NCBI GenBank assembly: GCA_037039925.1
Contig: JAXRKP010000044.1
Span: forward strand, 452,344 to 516,343
Direction of reading: 5' to 3'
DNA: 64,000 nucleotides
From: Doris montereyensis
Taxonomy: Eukaryota; Mollusca; Gastropoda; Nudibranchia; Dorididae
Below are positions 59,700-64,000 of this stretch, one piece after another (the first letter of the stretch is position 1; each line of letters starts with the position of its first letter). Below the pieces are notes generated by a model that searched no databases, had not been told where the DNA came from, and worked only from the letters and a program-made list of their open reading frames with translations. The position numbers were made by a program, and so were the translations under genes.

Positions 59700-60265
59700 T
59701 TCAGTCTAAATCGTGTAAGGTGCCATTTACCAAAATATTAATGATCACACCATGTAACCTCAAATTTACCAAAATATCAATGATCACACCAATGTAACCT
59801 CAAGGTGTGATTTACCAAAATATCAATGATCACACCAATGTAACCTCAAGGTGCCATTTACCAAAATATTAATGATCACACCAATGTAACCTCAAGGTGT
59901 GATTTACCAAAATATCAATAATCACACCAATGTAATCAATGATCACACCAATGTAACCTCAAGGTGTGATTTACCAAAATATCAATGATCACACCAATGC
60001 AACCTCAGGTGTGATTTCAAAATATCAATGATCACACCAATGTAACCTCAAGGTGTGATCAATGATCACACCAATGTAACCTCAAGGTTTGATTTACCAA
60101 AATATCAATGATCACACCAATGTAACATCAAGGTGTGATTTACCAAAATATCAATGATCACACCAATGTAACCTCAAGGTGTGATTTACCAAAATATCAA
60201 TGATCACCAATGTAACCTCAAGTGTGAACCAAAATATCAATGATCACACCAATGTAACCTCATTA
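59700..60265. repeat. 46 bp minisatellite with hairpin-forming units
   Basis: About 11 units with core CAATGTAACCTCAAGGTGTG followed by ATTTACCAAAATATCAATGA and TCACAC. In about six units GGTGTGAT and ATCACACC are exact reverse complements 17 nt apart. It begins about 105 bp after the stop codon of the host gene and may lie in its 3' UTR. No AATAAA was seen between the stop codon and 60600. Confidence 0.92.
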
Positions 60266-61288
60266 CGGTTTCTTCACTATGTATTCACGTCGCCCAAAAA
60301 GAACTATGTATTCACATGCCCAAAAAGCTAGCCGTGGCACAAAAAAGAAACACGGACAAAATTATCTTAGCTTGACACAGAAAGGCCTTCAAAACACCAC
60401 GTGATCTATTTGGCACACAAAGCACATGACGTGCTTTGCTAAGTCTGAGTCATGGGACGATTACGTTGGCGCACCTATCACTTGAAAAATATTCTAGATC
60501 TGGGAAATACATCGATCATTCACGATCGTACGAAGACAGCCAAAACACCTGAACCATAAAGATGAGACTGAAAACGACTTGGTATTCCGTATCCCCCTAC
60601 AATGCAAGGTTAACCATGATGTCATCATTTGTTTAGTGACATGCCATGTCGTACATAGTGTGTCTCGACGTCTTTCGGTTCATTCAGTACAGCTGCCTAC
60701 AAGTAGGCTACATACTAAAACTTTGATAAAGAACCTTCTTTTGTTACTGCCAGGGTTATATTTTATATTTACCCTTGAGGCAAACAATGACAGCAGAGTT
60801 AAGCCCCTTCCTACAGATAAAACATCGCCAACAAATTCAAGACCAGTCAGCGATCGAACCACTCTCTCCATAATTTCAAATTTACGGCGTCACCGATGGC
60901 ACCACGGCGTCTAAGACATTCCTTTAGGTGGGACCCCAGGAACTCAACACAGCTTTGTAGTGAATCAATGCTTCACAATGCATTACCTGATGAGCGTTTG
61001 ATGCACTGAATAGATATAGATTATGGTAGCCATTTCCTGAGTGTATCGATTTCATCTTTATGTCCATTGCTTGCCTCTACAAACTTTGAATTCCGTTAAA
61101 CCTATGATGACGTCATGAGCATACGAAGGCCATTAGCAACCTCACCTTAATGACCGTCGTTGCTTTCAATTTGCAGGCCTCCATTGTTAAATCCTGGTGG
61201 AACGCTCAAAGTGTGATTATTTTACTGCCAAGTTAAAATCCTTTTCAGGAAAACACAAAGCTGCTCTTCAGCTTTCTTTTAGATATAC
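60266..61288. other. unique downstream sequence
   Basis: No gene is recognised. A 111-codon open stretch (60579-60914) has a non-ATG start, unremarkable composition and no domain. A B-box-like word (AGCGATCGAACCACTC) near 60849 hints at another SINE fragment. Confidence 0.4.
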
Positions 61289-61289
61289 G

Positions 61290-61336
<47 letters not shown>

Positions 61337-61337
61337 G
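61289..61337. repeat. (TTG)n microsatellite
   Basis: About 16 units of TTG. Confidence 0.95.
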
Positions 61338-61542
61338 GTTGTGTTATTCGCATGGTGTTTGATTTCAAGAGTGCAAGGCAGACTTGTGATAATTGAGACC
61401 AGAAACACGTCAACCGTGTCTCTTACCCGCATTTCAATGACAAATCACACTAAACAATCAAACGACTTGGGGCAGAACATCAGAGATTCGGGTATTCGGA
61501 AATCAAATTTAATGGCAGTCTGCCAGCATTGGAATGTGTACC

Positions 61543-61690
61543 ATGGGAATAATGTGTTAAATAATGGGAATAATGTATTAAATAATGGGAATAATGTGTT
61601 AAATAATGGGAATAAGGTGTTAAATAATGGGAATAATGTGTTAAATGATGGGAATAATGTGTTAAATAATGGGAATAATGTGTTAAATAA
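61543..61690. repeat. 21 bp minisatellite
   Basis: Seven units of AATAATGGGAATAATGTGTT plus A. As 21 is a multiple of three, the plus frame reads NNVLNNG repeats. I do not treat this as coding, since it has no splice or start support. Confidence 0.93.
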
Positions 61691-61934
61691 ATGTTCTTCG
61701 TTTTTTTACCAAGCACGCAGGAAACCTCTCATTCATGTAGGAGATAAGACACAGGTTTGTATATACATCCGAGGCACCACAATGACCCTTTGCTTCATTG
61801 AATGGACAAAGTCAAAGCATTTGCGTTTCTATGGATTTCTCTCATTTAACTTATTATAGTGAAGGAAATGCCATTACATAATATCGAAATGCCCATAGGA
61901 ACAAAGAGGAGACAACTACAAGGAATAGACAGAA

Positions 61935-62038
61935 CAAAAATTGGGCATTATGGGAATTGAACCCGCGACCTCTGCGTTGGCACCCATCCCCTCGCCATAA
62001 AAAGATAGCGTGCTACCAACCCAGCTAACTAACTACAT
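61935..62038 (-). mobile_element. tRNA-derived SINE fragment, family B copy 2
   Basis: The minus strand reads TAGTTAGCTGGGTTGGTAGC (A box) and CGCGGGTTCAATTCCCATAA (B box). The extended middle and order match the element at 43283-43382. It directly abuts the following pyrimidine array. Confidence 0.68.
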
Positions 62039-62039
62039 T

Positions 62040-63385
62040 TTTTCTTCTTTTTGTCTATTCTATCTTTTCTTCTTTTTGTATTCTTGTGTTTTTCTTCTTT
62101 TTGTCTATTCCTTGTATCTTTTCTTCTTTTTGTCTATTCCTTGTATCTTTTCTTCTTTTTGTGTCGTTTTTCCTTTTTGTATTTTTTCTTCTTTTTGTCT
62201 ATTCCTATCGTTTTTCTTCTTTTTGTCTATTCCTTGTATTTTTTTCTTCTTTTTGTGTATTCCTTGTATTTTTTTCTTCTTTTTGTCTATTCCTTGTGTC
62301 TTTTCTTCTTTTTGTCTATTCCTTGTGTTTTTTCTTCTTTTTGTCTATTCCTTGTATTTTTCTTCTTTTGTCTATTCCTTGTGTTTTTCTTCTTTTTGTC
62401 TATTCCTTGTATCTTTTCTTCCTTTTGTCTATTCCTTGTATTTTTCTTCTTTTGTCTATTCCTTGTATTCCTTGTAGTTTTTCTTCTTTTTCTATTCTTG
62501 TATTCCTTTTGTCTATTCCTTGTATTTTTCTTCTTTTTGTCTATTCCTGTATCTTTTCTTCTTTTTGTCTATTCCTTGTATCTTTTCTTCTTTTTGTCTA
62601 TTCCTTGTATCTTTTCTTCTTTTTGTCTATTTCTTGTAGTTTTTCTTCTTTTTGTCTATTCCTTGTATCTTTTTCTTCCTTTTTTCTATTCCTTGTATCT
62701 TTTTTTTTTTCTTCTTTTTATCTATTCCTTGTAGTTTTTCTTCTGTTCTATTTTTAGTTTTTTTTCCTTTTGTCTATTCTTTTAGTTTTTTTCTTTTTGT
62801 CTATTCCTTTTTTTTCTTCTTTTTGTCTATTCTTTGTATTTTTTCTTCTTTTTGTTTTTTTTTATTTTTTTTTGTTTTTTCTATTTTGTAGTTTTTTTCT
62901 TTTGTCTATTCCTTGTATGTTTTCTTCTGTCTATTCCTTGTACTTTTCTTCTTTTGTCTATTCCTTGTATTTTTTTTCTTTTTGTTATTCCTTGTATTTT
63001 TCTTCTTTTTGTCTATTCCTTGTATTTTTTTCTTTTTGATTATTTTTGTTTTTTCTTTCTTTTTTCTATTCCTTGTCTTTTTTTCTTCTTTTGGTCTATT
63101 TCTTGTATCTTTTCTTCTTTTTGTCTATTTCTTGTATTTTTTCTTCTTTTTGTCTATTTCTTGTATCTTTTCTTCTTTTTGTCTATTTCTTGTATTTTTT
63201 CTTCTTTTTGTCTATTGTATCTTTTCTTCTTTTTCTATTTCATGTATTTCTTCTTTGGTCTATTTCATGCTTTTCTTCTTTTTGTCTATTTTTGTATTTT
63301 TCTTGTTTTTGTCTATTCCTTGTATCTTTTCTTCTGTTGATCTATTCCTGGTATTTTTTCTTCTTTGTGTTCCTATGGCGCTTAC
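62040..63385. repeat. ~28 bp pyrimidine-rich minisatellite
   Basis: About 48 units with core TTTTCTTCTTTTTGTCTATT followed by CCTTGTATC or TCTTGTATC. Length varies in the T runs. The plus strand is almost free of A and of G outside GTCT/TTGT. All plus frames read Phe/Leu/Ser repeats over long spans, which are repeat artefacts. Confidence 0.95.
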
Positions 63386-63930
63386 ATATTACTTAACGTC
63401 CTTTGATTCGACCTTTCGACCTGCCCTTTGCCCCACTTTGCCCCACTTTTCGACCTGGTTTTGCCCCACTGTCGACATGAATCTGGTATAACACTGTACA
63501 CCTTTATACCACGTGACAATAAGTGTTATATCCAATATGTGAACTTGCGTTCTTTTCGGATTAATTTTGTTTTTTTTTCTTTCTTTCTTTCATTCTTTTT
63601 GTTTTTGGTGAAGGAGGGTTGGTTTTCTTTCTATTATTTTAAAGAGGTGCCGGGCGGTTGGGGGATGGGGGTGGAGGAGTTATTGACTTACGTACAAGTT
63701 ATCTAAAACTTTGATTGCTGTTTTACTTATTGTGTCCACTCCTCGTCGTTTGATTGTTTTGTTGTTGCTGTTGTTGATGATTTATTTATTTTTTTAGTTG
63801 GGGAGGGATGTGATGTTCCTGTGCCTGATTGCATGCTAGTGAAGCCATCCGCATTAGTCATAGGTTGGTGTTCAAAACTGATTGGTTGATGGACATGACC
63901 CTATTAGAAGGAATCATGGATGCACTGCTA
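63386..63930. other. unique sequence, no gene seen
   Basis: Contains a short GCCCCACTTT duplication near 63430-63470 and T- and G-rich patches. No exon or element was recognised. Confidence 0.4.
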
Positions 63931-63934
63931 AGCG

Positions 63935-63950
63935 TCATCGTCATCGTTGG

Positions 63951-63984
<34 letters not shown>

Positions 63985-64000
63985 TTCGTTGTCGTTGTCG
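63935..64000. repeat. (GTCGTT)n microsatellite, runs off the window
   Basis: About ten hexamer units GTCGTT with minor changes, continuing beyond the end of the sequence. Confidence 0.92.

Noticed and set aside
61197..61859. 220-codon frame with poly-Leu and Asn-rich repeats
   Set aside because: It is composed of a TTG microsatellite and a 21 bp repeat joined by unique sequence without domain, and it lacks a convincing start or splice context.
62040..63491. Several Phe/Leu/Ser-rich frames that look like membrane proteins
   Set aside because: They translate a pyrimidine-rich 28 bp repeat, and hydrophobicity follows from T-rich codons.

Overview
The window is animal genomic DNA. It holds spliced exons with GT/AG boundaries, tRNA-derived SINEs, degraded LINE retrotransposons, and a very heavy load of micro- and minisatellites. 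By hand tally, tandem arrays cover more than half of the 64 kb. The best guess at the organism is a marine invertebrate, probably a mollusc. This rests on one plus-strand gene whose product has an IgGFc-binding-type beta-rich domain, a Ser/Thr-rich stalk and a short Cys-containing C-terminus with a final membrane helix. That combination resembles what I recall of molluscan surface proteins, and no search was possible.

Host gene (+ strand). Seven exons splice together with matching phases: 12939-13128, 15077-15178, 22449-22695, 41039-41161, 44018-44303, 47842-47999 and 57082-57267. They encode most of an IgGFc-binding N-terminal-type domain. An eighth exon from 58680 encodes the Ser/Thr-rich stalk. 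Sequence up to 59594 encodes a Cys-rich segment and a terminal transmembrane helix, but the frame between stalk and C-terminus is broken in this assembly. The first recognised exon starts in mid-codon, so the 5' end of the gene lies in unrecognised exons within the first 12.9 kb or before the window.

Layout. 0-12.7 kb: a chain of unrelated minisatellites, including one that carries a TGACGTCA site in nearly every unit, two small coding-like minus-strand segments, and a scrambled zone at 9.4-12 kb. 12.9-22.7 kb: exons 1-3 with a SINE, an AT microsatellite, an antisense LINE with a repeated 3' tail, a ~40 bp array and a 116 bp perfect palindrome. 22.8-41 kb: an 18 kb intron with a 31 bp array of splice-donor-like units, a 66 bp array, a nested 43 bp/10 bp array split by an antisense LINE relic, and a second antisense LINE inside a 58 bp minisatellite. 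41-48 kb: exons 4-6 among 47 bp, ATT, 26 bp, 37 bp and 86 bp arrays. 48-57 kb: a 9 kb intron made almost entirely of a C-rich 29 bp array, a LINE tail relic, a GAT/GAG array and a G/T-rich 22 bp array. 58-59.6 kb: the 3' exons, preceded by a 57 bp repeat that duplicates the exon-8 splice acceptor. 59.7-64 kb: flanking repeats and a SINE.

The long open frames inside arrays are by-products of repeat units free of stop codons and are not annotated as genes. Several zones (9.4-12, 26-33.5 and 53.9-55.2 kb) look as if repeat words have been blended into neighbouring sequence, so consensus error in the assembly must be considered there.
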